A stretch of 64,000 nt of DNA. Origin: Fibrella arboris. GTDB lineage: Bacteria; Bacteroidota; Bacteroidia; Cytophagales; Spirosomataceae. Below are positions 8,373-18,191 of the stretch, in pieces (position 1 is the first letter of the stretch; every line of letters begins with the position of its first letter). Location of the stretch: NCBI RefSeq assembly GCF_041321095.1, contig NZ_JBGGWE010000019.1, forward strand, positions 1 through 64,000, read 5' to 3'. Position numbers and translations under genes: made by a program. The notes beneath the pieces are model-generated. The model saw only the letters and a list, made by a program, of their open reading frames with translations. It was not told where the DNA came from and made no database searches.

Positions 8373-9356
8373 TTATAAGTACAACACCCGGTATTTAACA
8401 GACCCGTATAGCCGCCAGAAAACAGACAGGAATGGGGTAGCCACAGCCGTTAACATAGCTTCTTTTGCGGCTTCCCACGTACCTGATTCCGACGGAGCAG
8501 GCCAACGTTCAACTGCCAGCCACGCCGTTAAGCCTATATACATAGCCACACTTGCCAGCAACAGAGGCACGTACCCAACGATCGCGGCGACCAGCGATAC
8601 CGCCATACTGATGATGGTTGTATAGTAACGCGCCACCATCACTTCATCACGCGGCATACGTTGCCGAAATAGATCGGGATGGCGTTTATACAGTAGCGCG
8701 TCGTACCGGTTCTGCTGTTCGTTGGTCAGAACAGTGTACCGATTGGTAGCCCGAAACGGCCGGATCACTACCGCTTCGGGGCATTTTGCGATGGGAACGC
8801 CTAGTTCGAGCAGTTTAAACTGAAGGTCCGCATCAACGCGCCAGGCGAGGTTAAACGACTCTTCAAAACCACCTACCCGTTGCAGCGCGGTGGTCTGGCA
8901 GAAGCAGTTGGCGGCCAGAAAATCGCTGGTTTCCACCACGCGGCTCATCATGCGCTGCGACCCGGCCTGCCGAACGGGCCGAGCCGTTCGAACAGTACCG
9001 GTTACAACCTGCGCTCCGCGCATAAACATCCGTTGGGCCGCAACGAGCCAGTTCGGCTGGGGCAGGCAATCGTCGTCGGTGAAGGCAATGTATTGCCCTC
9101 TGGCTGCGCGCCACCCTCGGTTCCGGGCGGCGGCCAGCCCCATCGGCCGCGGTTGCGCCAGGTATCGGACTTCAATATGACTCCTGTGCACAAAGGCAGC
9201 GACCAGAGCGGCTGTCTCCGGGTTATTGGCCTCATCGACCACCACGATCTCAAATTGATTGCGGGATAGTTGTTGTTGCCCTAATGCCTGAAGACAGGTC
9301 AGTAACCGATCGGGCGGATTAGCAGTGGGAAGTACGACAGTAAAGTAAGGATTCAT
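8373..9356 (-). CDS. Glycosyltransferase family 2 with C-terminal membrane segments
   Basis: Inverting GT-A enzyme that transfers a sugar from a nucleotide-sugar donor, probably to a lipid-linked or envelope acceptor. It opens with a VVLPTANPPDRL strand-loop, has the metal-binding TDDDC (residues 93-97) and a D-AD-LQ acceptor-side motif near 190. From about residue 245 two hydrophobic stretches predict membrane attachment. It points away from the other glycosyltransferase genes and is probably expressed on its own. Donor and acceptor are unknown. Confidence 0.85.
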   Translation of the reverse strand: MNPYFTVVLPTANPPDRLLTCLQALGQQQLSRNQFEIVVVDEANNPETAALVAAFVHRSHIEVRYLAQPRPMGLAAARNRGWRAARGQYIAFTDDDCLPQPNWLVAAQRMFMRGAQVVTGTVRTARPVRQAGSQRMMSRVVETSDFLAANCFCQTTALQRVGGFEESFNLAWRVDADLQFKLLELGVPIAKCPEAVVIRPFRATNRYTVLTNEQQNRYDALLYKRHPDLFRQRMPRDEVMVARYYTTIISMAVSLVAAIVGYVPLLLASVAMYIGLTAWLAVERWPAPSESGTWEAAKEAMLTAVATPFLSVFWRLYGSVKYRVLYL

Positions 9357-9677
9357 AGCCGTTGAGTGTTAGTAGGATCTGTTGACTAAGGACAATTGAC
9401 ATGCCGGATTAGCCATCGAAAAACGATTTCCCACTAAACGCCGTCGAAAGGCTTTCAGAAATTGAGTCAACGGGCTTTTTATTAGCCTACACCAGGCTGT
9501 TTCGATCGGTGATTCCTGCAAAGTCGTTGGCACTGTAGAAAGGGTGCCGCATTAATTCTACATTCCGTAGCGCAGGGGCACCCATTTCAGTCGGTGCCAG
9601 TCTGGCGGTTTAGGTACATCCAGGCACAGCAACCAGTTGTAAGGGCACCCTATTAATCAGAGCAGACGCTTTCCGCC
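9357..9677. other. Gene-poor 321-bp gap, possibly degraded coding DNA
   Basis: No intact gene is visible. On the minus strand short protein-like runs can be read, for example PKPPDWHRLKWVPLRYG and HPFYSANDFAGITDR, in different frames and separated by stops. Next to the broken gene at 9678-10063 this suggests decayed remains of a longer locus, but I could not assign a family. Confidence 0.3.
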
Positions 9678-10063
9678 TTAGTCAATACGTAATCGGCGGG
9701 TTTGCCGGGCGGCATCAGCGGACTTCAGATCAATGACATATCGTTTGGGAGTCAGCAAGGGCAGGGGAACAACCAGTGGACCTGTCTGTTTTTGAAGCCG
9801 CTGCTGAAACACCGGCCTGCCCGGCTGGCGGTCAGAGTTATTTGTTGTGCTTGCTGAAGTTTTTCGACGCGGTCTATCTGGAGGGTTATCCGCCTGGCCG
9901 ACGCATCGGTTACGGAGCCTTCAATGACGAGTATGGCCTGATTTGCTGCGTTTCCGGGAAATAACTGAAGGTCTCGCGGGATTGTCCGAAACACGATACC
10001 CAACTGCCCCAGGGCAGACAACGAGCCGCTCACCAACAGGAGGAACGAGTAGCTATACTTCAT
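9678..10063 (-). pseudogene. Frameshifted exported protein fragment
   Basis: Starts with a signal peptide (MKYSYSFLLLVSGSLSALGQ) and continues with TIPRDLQLFPGN and a beta-rich stretch, resembling the N-terminal domain of some Bacteroidota sialate O-acetylesterases. After TLTASRAG (around 9810-9830) the original frame turns unnatural and soon stops. Another frame continues sensibly (VFQQRLQKQTGPLVVPLP, KRYVIDLK) to a TAA at 9678. A one- or two-base indel therefore breaks the gene, and the rest of any larger enzyme is absent. The family resemblance is tentative. Confidence 0.55.
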
Positions 10064-10201
10064 AAAGTGAGGTTTTTCAGCTAAAATTGCAGACTTATTT
10101 TCGCTGGAAACGTGACGCGTAACCCATTAAGTTAACTAAATGATGGGTTAATATACGTTCAAACAAAAAGAGCATTCCTGCTTTTTTTTAAACGGTCTTT
10201 T

Positions 10202-11146
10202 ATGAGCGGCTTGTCCGTAATTATTCTCACTCACAACGAGGAAAAGCACATTGCCCGCTGTCTGGCTAGTTTACTGCCGATCACCAATCAGATCTTCATC
10301 GTCGATTCGTTCTCAACAGATCGTACCGTAGCCATTGCCCGGTCGATGGGAGCCGTTGTGGTTCAGAACCCGTGGTCGACCTATGCGGTTCAGTTCAACT
10401 ATGGCATCGCCCATACGCCTTTTCAGGGCGACTGGCTCATGCGGATGGACGCCGATGAGTACATTCTGCCCGAACTGGCTGAAGAAATCAATCAGCGTCT
10501 GGCGTCAATACCAGCTGATGTAAGCGGCATTTACGTAAAACGGCGGGTTATGTTCATGAATCGCTGGATCAGGCATGGTGGCTACTACCCTATCTGGCTA
10601 CTCCGGCTATGGCGGCAGGGCCAGGGTATCTGCGAACAAACCTGGATGGATGAGCACATAAAGCTGGCTAATCAGCCGAACGTACCCGGAGGAGCGACCG
10701 CTGCCCAAACGATCCGGTTCAATCATGACCTGGTAGACCACAACCTCAATAACCTGACCTGGTGGACACAGAAGCATAATAATTACGCTACCCGGGAGGT
10801 TATCGACCTGTTGAATATCCGGTATAATTTCGATGAAACGGTCCGGGTAGCCCCCCGTTTGTTTGGCACCCAGGAAGAGCGAAAGCGGTATTTGAAAGAA
10901 CGGTACGCTACCTTACCCTTGTTTACGCGCCCCATTATCTATTTCCTCTTCAGGTACGTTGTTCAGCTGGGGTTTCTCGACGGCCGGAAAGGGTTTGTCT
11001 GGCATTTTTTGCAGGGACTCTGGTATCGTTTTCTTGTTGATGCCAAACTGATGGAGGTCTACAACCGGGCTGGCCACGATAAAAGCGCCATTATTGCCTA
11101 TTTCAACGATGAGTACGGAAGAGACCTCACAACCGGTGTCCGCTAG
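10202..11146 (+). CDS. Glycosyltransferase family 2, LPS-core WaaE/KdtX-like
   Basis: GT-A glycosyltransferase with SVIILTHNEEKHIARCL at the N-terminus and the catalytic RMDADEYI (residues 81-88). The length of 314, the SFSTDRT motif and the C-terminal aromatic region resemble the WaaE/KdtX group that modifies lipopolysaccharide core. There is no membrane anchor. It is the first gene of a tightly packed + strand set (acetyltransferase and second GT2 follow with overlaps), so the three probably build one envelope glycan. The exact sugar is unknown. Confidence 0.85.
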   Translation: MSGLSVIILTHNEEKHIARCLASLLPITNQIFIVDSFSTDRTVAIARSMGAVVVQNPWSTYAVQFNYGIAHTPFQGDWLMRMDADEYILPELAEEINQRLASIPADVSGIYVKRRVMFMNRWIRHGGYYPIWLLRLWRQGQGICEQTWMDEHIKLANQPNVPGGATAAQTIRFNHDLVDHNLNNLTWWTQKHNNYATREVIDLLNIRYNFDETVRVAPRLFGTQEERKRYLKERYATLPLFTRPIIYFLFRYVVQLGFLDGRKGFVWHFLQGLWYRFLVDAKLMEVYNRAGHDKSAIIAYFNDEYGRDLTTGVR

Positions 11147-11699
11147 TGCCGGGCAAACCGACCTGTCGCGCTACAATAATGACTGGTATAAACCCGGCTC
11201 CCGCTGGAAAATTCTGCTGTGGCACTTCACCAACGCCTGTCTGTTCAATTCGTATGCGCCGCTCCCATCGGGCCTAAAGGTCAAGCTATTACGTGCTTTT
11301 GGGGCCACTGTTGGCGTAGGCGTTATGATTAAGCCAGCCGTCAATATCAAATATCCGTGGTTACTATCTATAGGTAATCACGTCTGGATTGGAGAAGGTG
11401 TATGGATTGACAATCTGACACACGTAACCATTGGCAATCATGTCTGTCTTTCACAGGGAGCTATGCTACTGACGGGTAATCATAACTACAAAGCCGTGGC
11501 TTTCGACTTACAGGTGGCCGCCATTACCCTTGAAAACGGCGCCTGGATTGGGGCCAAAGCAACTGTTTGCCCTGGTATTCGGGTTGGGTCGCACGCTATA
11601 CTTTCCGTGGGTTCGGTTGCCAATCGGTCGCTGGATGCCTACACCATTTACCAGGGCAATCCGGCAGTGGCCATCCGTAAACGCACGATCAACTCATGA
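11109..11699 (+). CDS. Hexapeptide-repeat acetyltransferase, WcaF-like
   Basis: Left-handed beta-helix O-acetyltransferase that would transfer acetyl from acetyl-CoA to an envelope sugar. It shows LPSGLKVKLLRAFGA, IKYPWLLSIGNHVWIGEGVWID, the catalytic-type GNHNY and the C-terminal IGAKATVCPGI and YQGNPA typical of the colanic-acid WcaF/NodL group. I prefer the ATG at 11109 (MSTEETS); the ATG at 11094 would add five residues. Either way the start overlaps the end of the preceding glycosyltransferase in another frame, a sign of translational coupling. Its stop overlaps the next start by four bases. Confidence 0.85.
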   Translation: MSTEETSQPVSASAGQTDLSRYNNDWYKPGSRWKILLWHFTNACLFNSYAPLPSGLKVKLLRAFGATVGVGVMIKPAVNIKYPWLLSIGNHVWIGEGVWIDNLTHVTIGNHVCLSQGAMLLTGNHNYKAVAFDLQVAAITLENGAWIGAKATVCPGIRVGSHAILSVGSVANRSLDAYTIYQGNPAVAIRKRTINS

Positions 11700-12463
11700 C
11701 CGTTTCGATCATTACGGTAGTGTTCAATGGAGCTGCGACTATTGCAGAGGCCATCGAATCGGTACTGGGGCAAACATATCCCCATATCGAATACATTATC
11801 ATCGATGGGGCGTCGACCGATGGCACGCAGGAGATTGTGGCCCGCTATAGTGATCGGATCAGTCAGTTTGTGTCTGAACCTGACCGGGGCTTGTACGATG
11901 CCATGAACAAAGGTATACAACGGGCCACCGGCGACATTATCGGTATTTTAAACGCCGATGATCTCTACCGCCATACCGACATCATCAGCCGGATTGTGGA
12001 TACGTTCAGCCAACAGGAGGCCGACGCCGTGTATGGGGATCTAGTGTATGCCCAACGGGAGGCTCCCGATCGTGTGAAGCGTTACTGGCAGGCAGGCAAC
12101 TACAAACCTGGTGCTTTTTTACGCGGCTGGATGCCCCCCCATCCCACCTTTTTTGTACGTGCCACTATTTACCAACGCCACGGATATTTCACAACGAGTT
12201 TACGATCGGCAGCCGATTACGAACTCATGTTGCGCTTCGTTCACAAGCACCAGATTCAGGTGGCTTATCTGAATGAGGTGGTCGTTGTGATGCGGCTGGG
12301 TGGGGTCAGTAATAGCAGTCTGGCCAATCGGCTACGCGCTAATCGGGAAGATCGCCTGGCTTGGCAACTGAATGACATGAAGCCTAACTGGTTCACTTTA
12401 TGGCTAAAACCGCTCCGAAAAATTGGTCAATTCTGGCAACGAACCGAACCGACCGTACGATAA
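11696..12463 (+). CDS. Glycosyltransferase family 2 (WcaA-type)
   Basis: Soluble GT-A enzyme. SIITVVFNGAATIAEAI and SVLGQTYPHIEYIIIDGAS open the fold. ILNADDLY (residues 84-91) is the metal/nucleotide site, and ERGLYDAMN-like and PHPTFFVR segments match the group that includes WcaA-like colanic acid transferases. The start codon overlaps the acetyltransferase stop (ATGA), so the two are translationally coupled. Specificity unknown. Confidence 0.87.
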   Translation: MTVSIITVVFNGAATIAEAIESVLGQTYPHIEYIIIDGASTDGTQEIVARYSDRISQFVSEPDRGLYDAMNKGIQRATGDIIGILNADDLYRHTDIISRIVDTFSQQEADAVYGDLVYAQREAPDRVKRYWQAGNYKPGAFLRGWMPPHPTFFVRATIYQRHGYFTTSLRSAADYELMLRFVHKHQIQVAYLNEVVVVMRLGGVSNSSLANRLRANREDRLAWQLNDMKPNWFTLWLKPLRKIGQFWQRTEPTVR

Positions 12464-12581
12464 GCCCTGGCGGAACATTACGCGAATGAGCTTGTCATTA
12501 ACATAAAAAGTACAATTTTTGTAGACTGAGTACCAGTAAAGTACTCGGCCACCACCCTTCCATTCAGCCTCGAAACCAATT

Positions 12582-13802
12582 ATGAATCCTGATCTACTAC
12601 TTGCCTATATACAGCAGAAACTGGGCGAGGCCGCCTTTCAACAGGGCCTTTATCACGCTATTATGGCTTTTTTAGTAGCTAGCTTCGTTGCTGTAGTGTC
12701 AATTCCCGTGATCATCAAGATCACGGAAATGAAGTCGCTGATGGAAAGCCCTGATGACGCCCGTCGCGCCCATAAAGTGCCAACCCCTACGTTTGGCGGT
12801 GTGGCCATCTTCGCCGCTGTGCTAATCAGCTATTTCATCTGGCCTATCGACGACCCGCAGGATCTGTACCGCACCAATCTGTCGATCGTGGGGGCAGCCA
12901 TTCTGTTTTTTATTGGCATGAAAGACGACTTGGTGGGCATTGATCCGAACAAGAAGATTCTCTTTCAATTATTGAGCGCCTCCAGTTTGATTTTCCTGGG
13001 CGACCTGAAACTAGATTATCTATACGGCATCATGGGTTTCCACCACATTGCCGATGTGGTTAGTATTGCGCTCACCTGCTTCGTCTTTATTGCGCTCACC
13101 AATGCCATCAACCTGATTGATGGTATCGACGGGCTGGCGGGGGGCATTGCCACCATTGCCTGTCTGACGTTTGGTAGCTGGTTTCTACTCTCTGAACACT
13201 ACGCCATGGCTACGATGGCCTTTGCGCTGTCGGGTGGGTTGATTGGTTTTCTGCGGTTCAATTTCTCGAAGACCAGTAAGATTTTTATGGGAAACACCGG
13301 CTCGTTACTGATCGGCTTCTTCCTGGCCTTTTTTGCCGTTCGTTTTGTTAATCTTAACGCCGCTTATCGGTTCGAGCCGCGCGCTTTTTTCAATGCACCA
13401 ATCATCGCCATCGTCGTCCTGATCGTTCCCATTTTCGATACGCTACGGGTGTTCATGGTTCGGCTATTGAATGGAAAATCACCTTTCTCCGCCGACCGGA
13501 ATCACATGCACCATATTCTGCTCGATAATGGGCTGACACACGCTGGCGCCACAATGGTTCTCTGCGGCGCGTCCTTGCTGAATACGTTGCTGTTTCTTTT
13601 TCTGCACCAGAATATCTCAAACACGATCTCGCTCATTATTTTGATCGCGTCTTTCTTCGGCTACCTGTTCATCGGATCGCTGCTGAAAATGCGGGCCGTC
13701 TACATGTCAACTCACCCACGTCGCCGTATGGCTGCGTTGCGCCGCGAGTTTCAAAACGCTGTTACCGGCCGTGATGGCCGTCGTATCACTGACCTTCTAT
13801 AA
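12582..13802 (+). CDS. Undecaprenyl-phosphate sugar-1-phosphate transferase, WecA/TagO-like
   Basis: Polytopic membrane enzyme that moves a (GlcNAc-)1-phosphate from UDP-sugar to undecaprenyl phosphate and so begins polysaccharide assembly. Seen motifs: DDARRAHKVPTPTFGG (near residue 53), GMKDDLVG, NLIDGIDGLAGG, GNTGSLLIGF and the cytoplasmic DRNHMHH that marks WecA relatives. About ten membrane helices are predicted. 406 residues is normal for Bacteroidota members. It follows the glycosyltransferase set after a 118-base gap that may hold its own promoter. Confidence 0.9.
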   Translation: MNPDLLLAYIQQKLGEAAFQQGLYHAIMAFLVASFVAVVSIPVIIKITEMKSLMESPDDARRAHKVPTPTFGGVAIFAAVLISYFIWPIDDPQDLYRTNLSIVGAAILFFIGMKDDLVGIDPNKKILFQLLSASSLIFLGDLKLDYLYGIMGFHHIADVVSIALTCFVFIALTNAINLIDGIDGLAGGIATIACLTFGSWFLLSEHYAMATMAFALSGGLIGFLRFNFSKTSKIFMGNTGSLLIGFFLAFFAVRFVNLNAAYRFEPRAFFNAPIIAIVVLIVPIFDTLRVFMVRLLNGKSPFSADRNHMHHILLDNGLTHAGATMVLCGASLLNTLLFLFLHQNISNTISLIILIASFFGYLFIGSLLKMRAVYMSTHPRRRMAALRREFQNAVTGRDGRRITDLL

Positions 13803-13843
13803 TTGGCAAAACCGGGTACGTTGGCGAGGCATCAGCTTATTAC

Positions 13844-13896
13844 CCAGTCATAAAAAGAGCGCCCCGAATTATTCGGGGCGCTCTTTTTATGACTGG
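13844..13896. terminator. Perfect bidirectional terminator hairpin between convergent genes
   Basis: A perfect 26-bp inverted repeat (13844-13869 and 13871-13896) around one unpaired base. The GC-rich core is bounded by A5/T5 runs on both sides, so it gives a U-tract to transcripts from either direction. It separates the convergent WecA-like gene and pyruvate dehydrogenase E2 gene. Confidence 0.92.
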
Positions 13897-13904
13897 CCAG
13901 TTGA

Positions 13905-15611
<1,707 letters not shown>

Positions 15612-15670
15612 ATACAATCGGGGAGATTCAACGTATCAACAACGAAGCATCAAAATTAGCTGAAAAAAGT

Positions 15671-15765
15671 CTCAAGTTTCAGGTTGTTTCAAGTTTAGGG
15701 GCTTTGCCTACCAACCTACTGGTTAATAAACAAAGCCCCTAACTTGAAACAACCTGAAACCTGAG
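15671..15765. repeat. Long inverted repeat A, 35-bp arms
   Basis: Arms 15671-15706 and 15731-15765 match over about 35 positions with one mismatch and one bulged base around a 24-base loop. The inner end is GC-rich and the outer part is built from CAAGTTT/CAGGTTT words also found in the repeat at 24278-24406. It lies between two co-directional minus-strand genes and may end the upstream transglycosylase transcript, though no clear U-run follows. Confidence 0.85.
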
Positions 15766-15769
15766 CCGG

Positions 15770-16939
15770 TTACACCCATTCCCAGCGATGACGCGGCCGC
15801 CGGCCGGTACCCGGCGTCTGACGCAGAAAACGGGGGCGCCTGAACCGTAACACCATCAATCCCAATAGTTTCGGTACGGGCTGCCCTTTCTGCTCACGCG
15901 TTAAATCGGTGGAACCCGTGATTGGGTCGGCACTGGCGTAGCTGGCAGCAGCCAGCAGTATCTCGGCCAGTGAGGGTGCATTCAGAAAGGATTCTCCAAC
16001 GCGCGGCCCCCAGGCAGGATTGATTTTGTCGATATCGGCCAGTTCATTATCCTCACCAATGGCTACAACCGACGAGTTTTTGGTTCCGGGCAATCCCTTC
16101 AAGCGGCCAGGCAGAGGTCGCGTCAGGTAATTGATCACGTCGCTCGACAGCAGCATTTTATACTGATGCGGATTGGTCAGCAGTTCTTTGTAGGCAAGTA
16201 CCCGGTATAGGTACGTGCTGGTTTCGCGGTACAGCTTCAGGCTGAAATAATTATTTTCCCGTTGCTGAATCATGCTTCGCTGTATATGGCCAATTCCTCC
16301 GTTGTAGGCGGCGGCAACCAGCGCCCAGGAGCCCAGTTCATGGTGCAGATCGCGAAGCAATCGGCAAACAGCCACGGTTGACTTGGCCAGGTCATAGCGC
16401 TCATCAATGTCGCCGTTGACGATCAGCCCCAGTTCGCGGGCCGTTTGGGGCATCATCTGCCAATAACCAGAAGCTCCTTTCGGCGACACGCAATCATTAA
16501 CGAGGGCACTCTCGGCCAGCGGAATGTACCGGAAATCAGACGGGATGTCGTAGCGACGTAAGACAGGGTCAATGATTGGGAAAAAGATAGCCGCACGTTT
16601 CCGAATGCTATACAGCTCTTCGCGCTGTGCCTGGCACTGCATTAAGGTACGCATCCACTGACGCGACACATACGCATTGTCAATCGGCACTGCTTCACCA
16701 CAAAAATAGATAGGAACAAACCGACGGGTCGTGTCGGCGTTCAACATGAGGGGCGTATTTAATCGACTGGAAATCGCCACCGAGTTATCAGCTTGTCGGC
16801 TAGTGTCGAAGGGCATGGCCCGATCGATCAGCGTGGAGACATCGGCTGGCTTAGCCAACGTCATCAGAGCAGAGAATCCTACGGTTTTTATCAAAATGTA
16901 ACGTATTTGTTGACGGTCAAAACATTTTGGCAACTCCAC
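15770..16939 (-). CDS. Membrane-associated lytic murein transglycosylase (MltD-like, SLT domain)
   Basis: Cleaves peptidoglycan glycan strands in the periplasm. The SLT domain has the catalytic Glu in PLAESALVNDCVSPKGASGYWQ, followed by MPQTARELGL and VAAAYNGGIG, the usual motif order. A hydrophobic stretch near residues 12-30 is a signal or anchor. No LysM repeats are visible after the catalytic domain; instead the C-terminus is basic and low-complexity (RRPRFLRQT). 389 residues is normal for LysM-free members. The start is uncertain within the first 20 residues. Confidence 0.87.
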   Translation of the reverse strand: MELPKCFDRQQIRYILIKTVGFSALMTLAKPADVSTLIDRAMPFDTSRQADNSVAISSRLNTPLMLNADTTRRFVPIYFCGEAVPIDNAYVSRQWMRTLMQCQAQREELYSIRKRAAIFFPIIDPVLRRYDIPSDFRYIPLAESALVNDCVSPKGASGYWQMMPQTARELGLIVNGDIDERYDLAKSTVAVCRLLRDLHHELGSWALVAAAYNGGIGHIQRSMIQQRENNYFSLKLYRETSTYLYRVLAYKELLTNPHQYKMLLSSDVINYLTRPLPGRLKGLPGTKNSSVVAIGEDNELADIDKINPAWGPRVGESFLNAPSLAEILLAAASYASADPITGSTDLTREQKGQPVPKLLGLMVLRFRRPRFLRQTPGTGRRPRHRWEWV

Positions 16940-17164
16940 TAAAGCAGAGATAAGGCAAAATGACAGACTGCAAAAATACCTAATTTCGACGGCTCCTCCT
17001 AGTAGTTGTTCTGCGAATTATCCAATGGCCAAGGGAATTCATCTAGGAAAAACCCAATTTTATTGGTTACCAGGGCTTCTCAGGGCTTTTTTACCTTCCC
17101 ATTGGCCAAATCGACAGGGCATTTATTTTGATTTAATGGCCCACAAAAAATTATCCTCTCACTC

Positions 17165-17392
17165 TCAGTCCACAGGGTCCTTATCGTCCAGGTACGTCTG
17201 CTCGCCAATGGCTGTTGCATCTGGTATGGCCTCATCATTTTCAGATTGGCTGGTCATCAGATTAGGGTCTAACTGCGGGACTTCGGTACGTTCGGCTGCT
17301 GTTTCGTCCTGCTGCTGATTGCGAGCCATTGTGCCCACGACGCCCTGATTCTGATCAACGCCTGCCTCGTATTCGTTTGGGTTGGTTTCCAT
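17165..17392 (-). CDS. Small acidic, probably disordered protein
   Basis: Seventy-five residues rich in Asp, Glu, Gln and Asn with no hydrophobic core, no signal peptide and no known domain. It begins METNPNEYEAG. A second small acidic protein with similar composition lies at 21151-21495, and both have an MxNP/Q-type start followed by acidic text. Codon use looks normal and there is no competing gene on the other strand, so it is probably real. I cannot suggest a function. Confidence 0.5.
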   Translation of the reverse strand: METNPNEYEAGVDQNQGVVGTMARNQQQDETAAERTEVPQLDPNLMTSQSENDEAIPDATAIGEQTYLDDKDPVD

Positions 17393-17465
17393 ACCTATTG
17401 AGTTTATTGTCTCAACATTAACTCCAGGCAGGTCTAAAAGTTAACGAGGCAGGGCCATCAACAAG

Positions 17466-18104
17466 TCAATGCCTGCCGTTGCTGCTCCGTGGAAACTGAT
17501 CGAGGGGATTGCCTGGTTTTGCTGTGTTGGCTTTTGTAAAGCGTAAGCGGCGGCGTGTTACCAGGCGAACCATAAAGAAGATCAGTAGACAGGCAATCAG
17601 CGCAAAGGCGAAAAGGGGTAATAACACGGTCAGAATAGACAGGATCAGCGAAGCGGCATTCTCGCCCGTCGCTACAATCGGATTAGCCAGGCCACCTGTT
17701 GTTGTAACAGAGCCAAGCCTCAGCAGACTGGTACCAGCCTGAATTAAACCGGCGGCGCCGCCACCCAGCATCAGACTCATTGCCCAGCGGGTCATCTCGT
17801 CGTTGACTCGCAAAAAAGATGTCGACAGCAACGTACCCGCCACAATAGCTACGGGCATAGCAATCGTATCAAGCGCATTATCCAGCCAGGGTACGTAATA
17901 CGCACCCAGTTCGAAGGCAGTGGCAATAGATAACCCAATGATTGCTGACCAGCTTCCAATAAATTCGTAGCCCGGCATAGTCCCGATCAGGCCTAATTTT
18001 GTGCCCAGTGCAGCGACCAGCATAGGCACGAAAATCCGAAAGCCGCAACAGGCAGCCAGGCCAAGCCCTACACATGCACCCAGTATCCAGTCTATCATGA
18101 TCAT
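17466..18104 (-). CDS. DUF4126 family membrane protein
   Basis: Integral membrane protein of 212 residues with about five helices. The segment LGACVGLGLAACCGFRIFVPML and the later FELGAYYVPWLDNALDTIA are hallmarks of DUF4126. Function is not known for the family. The C-terminal tail (RRRLRFTKANTAKPGNP) is basic and cytoplasmic by the positive-inside rule. The start is either M1 or M3. Confidence 0.85.
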   Translation of the reverse strand: MIMIDWILGACVGLGLAACCGFRIFVPMLVAALGTKLGLIGTMPGYEFIGSWSAIIGLSIATAFELGAYYVPWLDNALDTIAMPVAIVAGTLLSTSFLRVNDEMTRWAMSLMLGGGAAGLIQAGTSLLRLGSVTTTGGLANPIVATGENAASLILSILTVLLPLFAFALIACLLIFFMVRLVTRRRLRFTKANTAKPGNPLDQFPRSSNGRH

Positions 18105-18191
18105 CAGGGAGAATTAGTTTCCTGAACTTGATAACTCAATATTGCTGTTAGTGGTGAGACGAATGACCTGTTCTGTCGAAATTTTTTTCCA

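Noticed and set aside
8880..9269. Long forward ORFs opposite the GT2 gene and many similar antisense ORFs across the window
   Set aside because: They lie fully inside recognised genes on the other strand, have no family features, and arise from the codon bias of the real genes.
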